Source: FEN-1088 sp031407985
Lineage (GTDB): Bacteria; Myxococcota_A; Polyangia; Fen-1088
NCBI GenBank assembly: GCA_031407985.1
Contig: JANOJB010000135.1
Coordinates: 1 to 64,000 of the forward strand
Length of the DNA: 64,000 nucleotides
Reading direction: 5' to 3'
The position numbers and the translations under genes are program-made. Shown in pieces: positions 42,451 through 53,577 of the stretch; the stretch's first letter is position 1; the number at the start of each line of letters is the position of its first letter. A model generated the notes under the pieces. It did not search any database. It saw nothing but the letters and a program-made list of their open reading frames with translations, and was not told the DNA's origin.

Positions 42451-44721
42451 ATGGCCCAGCGTTTCCGTGATCTCCTTCGGTTGGTGTTGATTCCAGCGGT
42501 CGTTTTGCCGGTCCTGGCCCAGGCTGCCGCCCACGCTCAGGATGACAAGGCCGTGGCCCCTCCACCTTTGTGGATTCCGTCCCCGCGCCCCGACGCTCCA
42601 CCACCGACGGTAGCCACCCCAACTCCACCGGGCGCTCCCGTGGTACGCAGCGCACCACCTTCCGCGGCGCCGCCCTCTGCTGGCGCGCGGGCTTTCGTGG
42701 CGCAGCCGACCAGCGATCCGGATGGCCTGGCCAGACCAATGGACAACGTCGGCCCACCGGGAGGGGGTCCGGGCGGCCCGCAATCCAACGCCGCGACATC
42801 CGCTTCGGATGGCGGTGGCGTTTCTTCAACCGCGCCCGTCGCGCGGGACGCTTTTCCAGCATTGCCATCCCTTTGGGGCTCCACCGGTCTCTTTCGCGCG
42901 TCGACTGCGGACGTGGGTCGCCTTCATCAGCTTCGTCTGGGCCTTCACGGCGAGTATTTTCGCGCCACCAGTTTTCTGATCGAGGGCGATACCAACGAAC
43001 GCCTATCGGGAGGCCTGGTGGCGGGATTCACGTTGCTTCCGAATCTGGAGCTATTCGGCGCCCTGCTGAATTCCAGCAACCGCAACCAGCGCGACCGGTC
43101 GATGATGAACGATCGCGATCCCGAATTGATCAAGACCTTCGGCGATCTGATGCTGGGGGGGAAATGGGTCCGGTCGTTGTCTCCCGCGGCGACGTTCGGG
43201 TTCGAGCTGGGCTTCAAATTCCTGTCGGGGGTTTCGGAGTTGGCGGTGTCCCCCAGTTCGACCTCATGGTGGCTGGGCCCCCTGTTCAGCTACGACATGC
43301 GTCGCGCGGGTGGCGCGCCGCTGCGGTTGCACGCCGGTGCCAGTTTCTACGCGGACAATTCGTCCAATCTGCACGACCTGTCGGGTCCCGGGATCACGCG
43401 CAACACCAAGGAGGCGGCCATGTTCGCCTACGGCATCGCGCCCAGTCGCCTGCGGCTTGCGCTGGCCATCGACGCGCCGCTAGAGAATGTCTTTCCCCAG
43501 GTTCCGATCAATCCCTTCATCGAGTACCACATCGCTTACGTCACGTCGGACGCTGACAAAGACTTCTCCGACTACATGAAGCCCAATTGCGATTCGTCGG
43601 ACAACACCAAGATGCCGTGCATCGACAACCGCGATCTCCAGTGGCTGACGTTGGGCGCTCGCGCGTCGGTTTTTCGCGGAATCACCGTCGCCATGGGCGT
43701 AGATATTCGGGTACGGTCGCCGGGGTTTCCGTACGGTCCCCCGGTTGCACCCTGGAACCTGGTCTTCGGCGTGTCTTATCCATTGGACGTGGATTCCCTG
43801 ACGCGCACCGTGGTTGTCACCAGGACCGTCGAGAAGACGGCCCCTCCGATCACCGAGGGCCGAATCACGGGCGTGGTGCGCAGCGCGCGGGGTGGTGGGC
43901 CCATCCCAGGGGCTATCGTGACGGTGACCGGGCGACCGCGGTCGCGTGCCGCCAGCGATCCCGATGGTGGCTTCGCGACAGCGGATCTGCCGGCGGGTCC
44001 CGTCGAATTGCAGGTGACCGCTCCAAACTTTGAGCCGACGAAGCTGGCCGGTACCGTGGTTGCGGGGAAGGTGTTTGATGTGGCGGTCGTTCTGACGCCC
44101 AATCCACCCACGGCGAAGGTCCACGGTCGCGTGTCCGCGCTTGGGGGGAGGGGCATCGAGGCCACGATCCGTTTCGCCGGCGATGAGATCCGCGAAGCCC
44201 GGGCTGACGCGTCGGGAGCGTACGTGGTGTCTCTTCCGGTCGGCCCGTATCAGGTTCGGGCCGATTTTCCCGGCCTGGGGCCCAAGGAGGCTCAGGTGGA
44301 TCTCCTGGTAGGGCAGGACAAACAAGTCGACTTTGTGTTGCGCCCGGTGACCTCGAATCCGAACGTTGTTCTCGCCGGGGAGATCATCCGGATCAAGAAG
44401 CCGATTCGTTTTGCCGGCACGTCGGCCAGTTTGGTGCCGGCGACGGAGCAACTGTTGGATGCTGTCGCCGACCTCCTGGATGTCCACCCCGAGATCAAGC
44501 GGATTCGCATCGTCGCGCACTGGGACAGCGGCCCGCAGAAAGCCGCGGCCGCGATGTTGACCCAGCATCAGGCGGAAGCCGTGCGCAAGTATCTGGCCGG
44601 GCGCGGAATAGCCGAGGGGCGGCTGATTCCCGTGGGTGCGGGGTCCACGAAGCCGCTGGTGCCGAATCTTGGGCCGATGAACCGGGCGCGTAACCGGCGC
44701 GTCGAGTTTTACATCGAGTAG
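42451..44721 (+). CDS. outer-membrane barrel with carboxypeptidase-type domains and OmpA end
   Basis: 756 residues. Signal peptide to about 30 (AHA), then a Pro/Ala-rich linker (about 30-135), an OMP beta-barrel (about 140-460), two carboxypeptidase-regulatory-like beta domains (ITGVVRSARGGGPIPGAIVTVTG and KVHGRVSALGGRGIEATIRF, about 470-630), and a C-terminal OmpA-like domain (about 650-756: RIRIVAHWDS, LTQHQAEAVRKYLAGRGI, RARNRRVEFYIE). The ATG at 42451 directly precedes the signal. OmpA-domain barrels tie the outer membrane to the wall; similar proteins are common in myxobacteria. Confidence 0.82.
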   Translation: MAQRFRDLLRLVLIPAVVLPVLAQAAAHAQDDKAVAPPPLWIPSPRPDAPPPTVATPTPPGAPVVRSAPPSAAPPSAGARAFVAQPTSDPDGLARPMDNVGPPGGGPGGPQSNAATSASDGGGVSSTAPVARDAFPALPSLWGSTGLFRASTADVGRLHQLRLGLHGEYFRATSFLIEGDTNERLSGGLVAGFTLLPNLELFGALLNSSNRNQRDRSMMNDRDPELIKTFGDLMLGGKWVRSLSPAATFGFELGFKFLSGVSELAVSPSSTSWWLGPLFSYDMRRAGGAPLRLHAGASFYADNSSNLHDLSGPGITRNTKEAAMFAYGIAPSRLRLALAIDAPLENVFPQVPINPFIEYHIAYVTSDADKDFSDYMKPNCDSSDNTKMPCIDNRDLQWLTLGARASVFRGITVAMGVDIRVRSPGFPYGPPVAPWNLVFGVSYPLDVDSLTRTVVVTRTVEKTAPPITEGRITGVVRSARGGGPIPGAIVTVTGRPRSRAASDPDGGFATADLPAGPVELQVTAPNFEPTKLAGTVVAGKVFDVAVVLTPNPPTAKVHGRVSALGGRGIEATIRFAGDEIREARADASGAYVVSLPVGPYQVRADFPGLGPKEAQVDLLVGQDKQVDFVLRPVTSNPNVVLAGEIIRIKKPIRFAGTSASLVPATEQLLDAVADLLDVHPEIKRIRIVAHWDSGPQKAAAAMLTQHQAEAVRKYLAGRGIAEGRLIPVGAGSTKPLVPNLGPMNRARNRRVEFYIE

Positions 44722-44826
44722 CACGGGTCGGGAATCGACGTCGATTTCGCGGGGGTGGGTGCGACCCCTCCGTGGGCCCGGATCGCCAAACAGGCGCATT
44801 CGAGTCTCGCGGCCTATAATGAACGC

Positions 44827-45645
44827 ATGAAGCTTCTCGGTGTGATCGAGAATTTCGGGTTCGAGAAAACCCGGCGGGCCGTGGCGGCGCTGTCGCTCAG
44901 TTTTTTCGTCACGCTTTATCTGGCCTTGGCCTTCAATGCCCCGCCGGGGTGGGGACCGGCTTTCGTGGCGCTGGGTGCGTGTTACTTGGTCGCCTTCCTG
45001 GCTGTGGCGGCCGAATGGTTCTGGGGACGCTGGTTCGCTTCGGGCCTGGGTTGGTCGGGATTGATGGTCGCTGTCATTTCGATGGTGATGCTGGGTTGGA
45101 TATGGCCGCTGGCGATCTACGGTGGTCTACACGCCTTGGTCGTCTTCCTGATGCTTGGCAAGCGCATGGCCGCGCTGTACGACATGCAGGAGGGGTGGCG
45201 AACGCGTTTCGCGATGGACGAGTACGGCGTCGCGCGGTTGCGCAAGACCGTCACGCGCACCGCGGCGTCGCTGCCCAGCGTGATCCTTTGGGCGCTGGGG
45301 CCGAAGGATCCGGGGCAGGGGATGGGCCACCTTCTCCTGACGGTTGGCCTTGGTGTATTGGCTGTGGGAGGCCTGACGGCCGTGTTGCGCATGCGTACCT
45401 GGGGCTTGGTCGCGATCGGTTCGGCGGCGCTCGGTTTGATGGTGCACAGCGGCCTTCATGCGCGCCTGACCGAGTTCACCGGAGCCTTACCCTTCCTGAC
45501 CGAGATGACGACCGCGCGCGCGCTGGGCGGTCTGCCTGGTCTGGTGACGCTGCTGGCTCTGACCAGCGCGGTGGCGGGCGCGGCGCTGTTGCTGTCGGTG
45601 GCGCCTTTCTGGCGCCCCGTGATGCAGCATCTCCGCCGGCGCTGA
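44827..45645 (+). CDS. multi-pass membrane protein
   Basis: 272 residues with around seven hydrophobic segments (AVAALSLSFFVTLYLALAF, FVALGACYLVAFLAVAAEWF, WSGLMVAVISMVMLGWIWPL, ALVVFLMLGKRMAAL, LLLTVGLGVLAVGGL, LVAIGSAALGLMVH, LVTLLALTSAVAGAALLLSV). Not assigned to a family. An in-frame extension upstream to 44755 is rejected because the sequence there lacks a membrane pattern and the ATG at 44827 fits well. Confidence 0.65.
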   Translation: MKLLGVIENFGFEKTRRAVAALSLSFFVTLYLALAFNAPPGWGPAFVALGACYLVAFLAVAAEWFWGRWFASGLGWSGLMVAVISMVMLGWIWPLAIYGGLHALVVFLMLGKRMAALYDMQEGWRTRFAMDEYGVARLRKTVTRTAASLPSVILWALGPKDPGQGMGHLLLTVGLGVLAVGGLTAVLRMRTWGLVAIGSAALGLMVHSGLHARLTEFTGALPFLTEMTTARALGGLPGLVTLLALTSAVAGAALLLSVAPFWRPVMQHLRRR

Positions 45646-45681
45646 TTCCCACGGGCGGTCGGGGCAGGTAGGATTGCCTTT

Positions 45682-46362
45682 GTGAAACTGCGGTACGTTT
45701 CTCCTCTGCTGTTCTCGATCATCCTGGTGGCTGCTTGTGGTGGCGGAGCCTCCGCGACCCGGGATGCGGCACCCGATGCCCCCGAGACGGGAATGGATGC
45801 GTCGCGCGACTTGGTTCCCGACGTCGCGCGGGACGTTTCGCCCGCGGCGGCGGTTGCCGTCCTCAGCGGCCTACGCTGGGAACTGCCGTGTAGCGATAAC
45901 TTCAACGGCTACTGCAATACGCCCGCCGTGCGCGAGAAATCCGCCACGCTGACGGGGGCCCCCGGCGCGACCTATGAAATCGTGCTGCGTTTTCGCGGCG
46001 TGGTCGAGGAAAAGACCTACGAGGGAGGTACGACCGACGGGCACTGGACACGCGGTGGTGTGCCAGCCGCGGATCTGTACAACGTGTACAAGATGGACGT
46101 GACGAATCCCCCGCAGACGTTCTTCCTGAACAGCGGCGTCTCCCTCAGCGGATACTGCGTCGGTCTCGACTACACGCGCACCGTCAGGATGGCGGCGGAT
46201 TCAACCGTCACGCTGACCGCGGATCCCATCGATGGAGCGCAGGTGGAAAACGGCGGCATCGATGGACTGCCGGTGGTTGTTCCCGACATCCCGCCTTCCC
46301 CCGACCGCTACGACGGCCAGTTCATCCAGATGGACGTCGTCTCGGTTGCGCAGGTTCCCTGA
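45682..46362 (+). CDS. hypothetical lipoprotein
   Basis: 226 residues from a GTG. Lipobox VAAC (Cys19), then an Asp/Pro/Ala-rich linker typical of myxobacterial lipoproteins (about 20-55) and a beta-rich globular part with four cysteines (LPCSDNFNGYC, GYCVGLD) and FRGVVEEKTYEGGT. Not assigned to a family. It converges with the next lipoprotein gene; an imperfect inverted repeat lies between them. Confidence 0.6.
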   Translation: MKLRYVSPLLFSIILVAACGGGASATRDAAPDAPETGMDASRDLVPDVARDVSPAAAVAVLSGLRWELPCSDNFNGYCNTPAVREKSATLTGAPGATYEIVLRFRGVVEEKTYEGGTTDGHWTRGGVPAADLYNVYKMDVTNPPQTFFLNSGVSLSGYCVGLDYTRTVRMAADSTVTLTADPIDGAQVENGGIDGLPVVVPDIPPSPDRYDGQFIQMDVVSVAQVP

Positions 46363-46363
46363 G

Positions 46364-46420
46364 CCCGAACCCAGGGACGTTGACATCATCGACGGTCGTC
46401 CGCTCCGTCCTGGGGTCGGG
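46364..46420. terminator. possible bidirectional terminator
   Basis: Left arm cccgaacccagggacg (46364-46379) and right arm cgtcctggggtcggg (46406-46420) pair with one mismatch and one bulge across a 26-base loop, between two convergent genes. No T-run follows on either strand, so a terminator role is only inferred from position. Confidence 0.35.
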
Positions 46421-46421
46421 A

Positions 46422-47690
46422 TCAGTTACACATCCCGAGCATCATGCCGCCTTGGCGCCGGTACATCTGCACCTGGCCCTCGGCCAGTGTAACGCCGAAG
46501 AAGCCCAAGGAAGCGAGCGCGATCCCCGTGATGTAGCCGTTCACCTCGTTGCACGCGGGCTGGAATTGGAAGAAGGTTTCGGCGCAGTTGTTCTGGGTGA
46601 ATCCGACTGATGCGAACTCGCCCAGCATCGTCAGCTCGAACCGGGGGAATTCCAGACAAGCACTCATACCTGCCGTGATGGGATCGGCGGCGCCTCCGCC
46701 GAAATCGGAAGGATCGCCGCTCTCCAGCGCTCCTGTCGACGCCAGGGAAACTCCCGAGACCGATATCCCCTGGTTGCTGCTGAAGCGAAACGTGACCTCG
46801 GCGTTGGCGGAACTGTCCGCGAGGCCGAGAATCAACCGCACGTTGATGTTGCCCTTCACCTTCAAAATCAGCGGTACGGGACCGGCCTGGATCGGGATGT
46901 CGATCCCCATCGGAACATCCAAGAGGGTGTCGTTCAGGCCGGTGTTGGTGGCGGCCGCCGTGACCTGCAGCTCGCCACGAACGTGATTCTGACCGGCCTG
47001 GAACTCGAGGAGTCTGCCTGCGCCCACCACCGCGTGCCCGCTGCCCTGGAAGCTCTCGATGTGTCCGGTCCCCATGATGCCGAACTGCCCGCCGCCGGCC
47101 GGCACCATCAGCGTGACGACCGCGTTCACTTCCAGTCGGCCCTGTGACGGCGTCAACGTGAGCGACACCATGTAACCGCTGATTTCGCCTTCGTAGGTGA
47201 TGGGGGTGCCAAGGACCATGTCCGCCACGGGCACACGGCGGTCACCAAGGAACATCGTCGCGTCCTCCAGCGCAGCCAGATCCGAGAAGTCCACGGTTCG
47301 CGCCCAGTCCAGCGTCCCCGAGGTCATGGCTTCGGGTAGGGTCGTCCGCACCGTCTCCAGCTCGATCCCGGTTCCCGTACTGCGAACCGCGACAACCTTG
47401 CGGTAGGCGATCCCGGCCAGCACGGCGATGTCACCCGGTTGCAGCGCCGCGATTGCCGTCGCGCCCGCGTCGAAGGTGTAGATGAGCGTGCCCCCGTTGG
47501 GCAGAGCACCGGTCAGGTGTGTTTTGCCGTCGGCTTCCTCGATCACCTTGGTGTTGGGGGCCCAGGTGACATCGAAGGTGGCGTGGTCCTTCTTGGGTGG
47601 GGTCCAGGCCTTGGTTTCGCTCCCGCAAGCACCCAACGACGAAGTCCCCAGGGCCAACAGCAGGAGAAATATGGTCAGGTATCGTCGCAT
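46422..47690 (-). CDS. hypothetical lipoprotein
   Basis: 422 residues. Lipobox LGAC (Cys22) after a hydrophobic h-region. The mature part is beta-rich throughout with a low-charge, LTxxxSxG-type repetitive character and no motif I can assign. It converges with the shorter lipoprotein gene at 45682. Confidence 0.6.
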   Translation of the reverse strand: MRRYLTIFLLLLALGTSSLGACGSETKAWTPPKKDHATFDVTWAPNTKVIEEADGKTHLTGALPNGGTLIYTFDAGATAIAALQPGDIAVLAGIAYRKVVAVRSTGTGIELETVRTTLPEAMTSGTLDWARTVDFSDLAALEDATMFLGDRRVPVADMVLGTPITYEGEISGYMVSLTLTPSQGRLEVNAVVTLMVPAGGGQFGIMGTGHIESFQGSGHAVVGAGRLLEFQAGQNHVRGELQVTAAATNTGLNDTLLDVPMGIDIPIQAGPVPLILKVKGNINVRLILGLADSSANAEVTFRFSSNQGISVSGVSLASTGALESGDPSDFGGGAADPITAGMSACLEFPRFELTMLGEFASVGFTQNNCAETFFQFQPACNEVNGYITGIALASLGFFGVTLAEGQVQMYRRQGGMMLGMCN

Positions 47691-47839
47691 TCGAAGTCTC
47701 TTTCAGGCCGGACGACAGCCACGGCTTTGCAATACAGTTGTAAGGTTACAGGTCGGCCACGGGGTTACAAGCCGGACGTGGGGTCATAGCGGCGGCCCCA
47801 TTTCTGCCGGGCAGTGGCCGGGACAGGTCGACGGTCCAA

Positions 47840-50305
<2,466 letters not shown>

Positions 50306-50405
50306 GAACGACTCTCCAGGATAGGGGACAGGGATCAGGGCAAAAGCGCGCCCTTATAACACGAGCCCGCCAGCGAACGGGCTGTCGAGGATCTCCGTCG
50401 GCGCC

Positions 50406-50957
50406 CTAGTCTTTGGACTTCAAGACGAGGAGCCGGTAGTTCGCGTATCCAGCCTGACCGCAGGAGTAGAGAATCTCGGTCAGCAGTCGATAGGGCGTCG
50501 TCTGGTCGGCTATCAGCATCAGCTGCGCTTCCCACGGTATGCCGCTCAGCTCGGCTACCTTCTTTTCCTTGCGGGCGTGCTTTTCCAACAGTTCGACCAG
50601 CGGAGTGATGTAGTAGCCGTTCTCGCCGTCGCGCTTCACCGCAGGATCCACCTTACCGCCCGTGATCGGCGCGATGCCGTCGCCTTCCAGCAGAATCACC
50701 TTCTTGGTCACCGTCAGCGAAATGGCTTCTTTCGGTTTCAGCTGGGTCGTCGACTGCGGCACCTGAAGGTTCGAGTCGAACGTGATGGTCGACGTGCTAC
50801 TGGAGAATGACTTCAGCAAGAAGACCAGGATGATGGTCATCATGTCCATCATCGGGGTGATATTCAGGTCCTTGATGATCTCGGGCTCCGCCAGCTTGCG
50901 TGCGTAAGATCGAATGGCCTTTTTTCCGGCCAGGCGAGTCATCTTCTCGGTTAGCAT
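50406..50957 (-). CDS. ExbD/TolR-family protein (second)
   Basis: 183 residues. One membrane helix near residues 30-55, preceded by IKDLNITPMMDMMTIILVFLLKSF, the TolR/ExbD pattern with the pore Asp. The remainder is periplasmic with a winding LQVPQSTTQLKPKEAISLTVTKKVILLEG. Works with TolQ/ExbB to use the proton gradient; starts one base into the end of the upstream ExbD gene. Confidence 0.88.
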   Translation of the reverse strand: MLTEKMTRLAGKKAIRSYARKLAEPEIIKDLNITPMMDMMTIILVFLLKSFSSSTSTITFDSNLQVPQSTTQLKPKEAISLTVTKKVILLEGDGIAPITGGKVDPAVKRDGENGYYITPLVELLEKHARKEKKVAELSGIPWEAQLMLIADQTTPYRLLTEILYSCGQAGYANYRLLVLKSKD

Positions 50958-51484
50958 CAGAGGATACCCGCCGAGAAGGCGACGTCCGGGAACAGAACCT
51001 TGCCGGTTTCATCCATGCGCATCGCGTCCAGTGTAGCCACCACGATGTCATAGGACGTATTGGCGTCCGCGTTGAAATTAACCTTGGTTTCGTCGGTGTT
51101 GTCGGGAGCCGACTTGATCTCCAGCAACTTCTTGCTGAGGAGTTTGTAGTCGTACTGTGCGTTCGGCAGCTTGGGAATTAAAGGCAGGACTCCGCCCGAT
51201 GCCGCAATCGTGAAACCCGTCGCTCCGACCGTCACGGTCAGATTCAGGGGTGGTTTCTCGGGCTTGTCTTCGCTGGATGCGCCGCCTCCGGCAGATAGCG
51301 TGGGAACGCTGACGTTGACGTTGCCAAGCGCGACCTGATTCACGACTGAGGCGAGCAAGAAGATGATGATGTTGGTGACGATGTCCATGTACGGGACGAG
51401 ATTGATCTCGCCGACCTCGTCTTCCAACTCCTCGTTGTGTTCCTTCATCCGGCGCATCGCCGCCCGGACTTGGCCTCTGGTCAT
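50957..51484 (-). CDS. ExbD/TolR-family protein (first)
   Basis: 175 residues. N-terminus MTRGQVRAAMRRMKEHN, then EINLVPYMDIVTNIIIFLLAS, the membrane helix with the conserved pore Asp. The periplasmic part has a Gly/Ser-rich linker. With the next ExbD and the TolQ/ExbB protein it makes the TolQ-ExbD-ExbD set used, for instance, by the AglRQS gliding motor of Myxococcus. Shares one base with the following ExbD gene. Confidence 0.88.
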   Translation of the reverse strand: MTRGQVRAAMRRMKEHNEELEDEVGEINLVPYMDIVTNIIIFLLASVVNQVALGNVNVSVPTLSAGGGASSEDKPEKPPLNLTVTVGATGFTIAASGGVLPLIPKLPNAQYDYKLLSKKLLEIKSAPDNTDETKVNFNADANTSYDIVVATLDAMRMDETGKVLFPDVAFSAGIL

Positions 51485-51548
51485 CGTGTTTGCTCTTGTT
51501 CGTTAGAGTCTTTTGGGTGATTCGTGGGGGAGGAGATGGCGCGGGTCG

Positions 51549-52184
51549 CTATCCCTTGGCTCCCTGGGACGATTCGGCCAACAGATTCTCCAGTTTCAGC
51601 GCAAACGCTTCTACGTCGCCGACCTGTTTCTTCGAGGCGGAGGACAGTATGGCGTGGGCAATGATGCAGGTGACGGCAATACCGAGACCCATAGCCGTGT
51701 TGTTGAGCGCCTCGGAGATACCACGCGCCAGCAGCGCGGAACGTTCTTCCGGCTTGGCGGCGGAGACGGCCGCGAAAGCGCGGATCAGACCGGCGACGGT
51801 TCCGAGGAGGCCGACCAAGGTCGCGATGTTCGCTATCGACCATAGAACCTGGACACGCTTCTTCAGAAGGGGCGTAACGTCTACCAAGGTTTCCTCGATG
51901 GCCTGGGCTACCGCCATCTCGCCCCGGTGGGTCCGCTGTAGACCGGCGCGCGCCACCTGGGCGACCGGCGCCTCGGTGGCCGAGCAAAGCTTGACCGCTC
52001 GGTCGATGTTGTTCGCCACCACTAATTTCCGGATCTGCTCAAGGAACGCGCGGGCGTTCACGGAACCTTTGCCGAGAAAGAAGATGGCTCGGTCGACAAT
52101 CATCGCGATCGCGACGATCGAGACCAGCAGATTGGCGTACATCAGGGTGCCGCCTTCTTCTAGGAACCGGGCAAGTCCTTGCAT
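51549..52184 (-). CDS. MotA/TolQ/ExbB proton-channel protein
   Basis: 211 residues. A first membrane helix near residues 12-32 (LMYANLLVSIVAIAMIVDRAIFF), then the large cytoplasmic loop and two further helices (VLWSIANIATLVGLLGTVAGLIRAF and ALNNTAMGLGIAVTCIIAHAIL), the TolQ/ExbB pattern. Partner of the two ExbD proteins downstream. Probably one operon: gap of 64 bp, then the ExbD genes overlap. Confidence 0.92.
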   Translation of the reverse strand: MQGLARFLEEGGTLMYANLLVSIVAIAMIVDRAIFFLGKGSVNARAFLEQIRKLVVANNIDRAVKLCSATEAPVAQVARAGLQRTHRGEMAVAQAIEETLVDVTPLLKKRVQVLWSIANIATLVGLLGTVAGLIRAFAAVSAAKPEERSALLARGISEALNNTAMGLGIAVTCIIAHAILSSASKKQVGDVEAFALKLENLLAESSQGAKG

Positions 52185-52337
52185 CTCGTCCTCCGCGTGC
52201 GTCGTGCGCCGCTTGCGATCCGTGAAAGTGGAAGTTCGGGTTTTTAGGGATTAACCATGCCTGGGTGACTGCCTGGCCGCTTGCTGGCCATTGGGTCTGG
52301 CCCTGGGCCTCGTATCTTATCGACGTGTCATATGGTG

Positions 52338-53324
52338 TCAAGAAGTCGGTGGTGCGGAACGCTGTGTCTCGGCAGGTTGTGTTTGGATGTTGACATCGAA
52401 AAGTTCGGGAAACGTGGCGCGTAGTATTCCCTCGATCCTGCCTGCGAGTTGGTGGGCCGCCTGTACGGTCATTTGGGGATCGACCAAGATGTGTAGGTCG
52501 AGGTGGACCGCGTTCGGAAGGCCCCGGGAACGGACGCGGCTGACGGTGTCGACTCCCGGTACGGCCAAGGCAATCGCGGCCACACGTCGGGAATCCAACA
52601 CAGCCGCGTCGATAAGGGTGGGAACGTTGTCGCGAAACACGTTCCAGGCGGCGCGTCCGACCATCACGACCACGAAAATCGCCCCAACGGGATCGGCCCA
52701 GCCCCAGCCAAGTCGAACGCCCACGAAGGACAGGACGACCGCTATCGAGGCATAAAGATCCGCGCGGGTGTGCTGCGCGTCCGCGCACAGGAGTACGCTT
52801 CCGAGTTCGTGTCCTTGTTTCTCCTCATAACGGGTGATGAACAGGTTGGTCGTGATCGTCGCGGCGACTACCGCAAAGCCGCCCCAGCCGATCCGCGGTG
52901 GCGCGTGTTCTCCAATCAGCGAGCGGATCGCGGCGCCGGTCATCTCGATCAGGCCCAGGACGATCAGCACGCCGATCCCCACCGCAGCCAGAATTTCGAT
53001 CTTGCGGTGGCCGTAGGGATGCCGTTCGTCGGCGGGAGCTTGCGCCCAGTGCAGGCTCATCAAGGCCAATATGTTCGAGGAAGCGTCGAGGAATGCGTGA
53101 ATCGCATCGGTGCCGAGCGCGATCGAGCCGGATACGTATCCGTAACCCGCCTTGACCAGGGCCACCGCCAGGTTGAGCACCAGGGTGATGACGAAGACCC
53201 GGCGAACCGCCCGCGCGGCCATCGCCCCCTCGACAGGGGCGTGCAGGTGTTCGGAGCTCAAGTTGCCCGGAAGCGTACACCCTTGACGTGCGCTTCGACT
53301 GGTGCGCCCATCGTGTGATGTCAT
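52338..53324 (-). CDS. cation diffusion facilitator (CDF) transporter
   Basis: 328 residues from the ATG at 53324 (53333 also possible). Six-helix CDF: the HxxxD-type metal sites are recognisable in SGSIALGTDAIHAFLDASSNILAL and DAQHTRADLYASI. A cytoplasmic C-terminal domain (SRVRSRGLPNAVHLDLHILVDPQMTV) has the ferredoxin-like metal-binding fold. Exports divalent metal (Zn, Co, Fe or similar) in exchange for protons. Lies upstream of the motor genes on the same strand, 150 bp away. Confidence 0.93.
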   Translation of the reverse strand: MTSHDGRTSRSARQGCTLPGNLSSEHLHAPVEGAMAARAVRRVFVITLVLNLAVALVKAGYGYVSGSIALGTDAIHAFLDASSNILALMSLHWAQAPADERHPYGHRKIEILAAVGIGVLIVLGLIEMTGAAIRSLIGEHAPPRIGWGGFAVVAATITTNLFITRYEEKQGHELGSVLLCADAQHTRADLYASIAVVLSFVGVRLGWGWADPVGAIFVVVMVGRAAWNVFRDNVPTLIDAAVLDSRRVAAIALAVPGVDTVSRVRSRGLPNAVHLDLHILVDPQMTVQAAHQLAGRIEGILRATFPELFDVNIQTQPAETQRSAPPTS

Positions 53325-53577
53325 ATGCGGCATTGGGAAAGAACCAGGAACCACAGGGGAATACGCGCAACTGGTGAAAGGTTGTTGGGTCGCGGTCTGG
53401 GGTAGATTGTTTTGCTTCCCATTTTTTGGGATCCGACGGTGGAGATTGCGTCTCCGGAGTCGCGAACGACTTGCCGTCGAATGTCCCACCCTATGTTTTC
53501 GTCGGAGGTCACATGCGGACTAGATGTGCCCTAGAGGCGCCGTTTCCCAAGACATGCACCGCAACCGAGAGGGAGTC

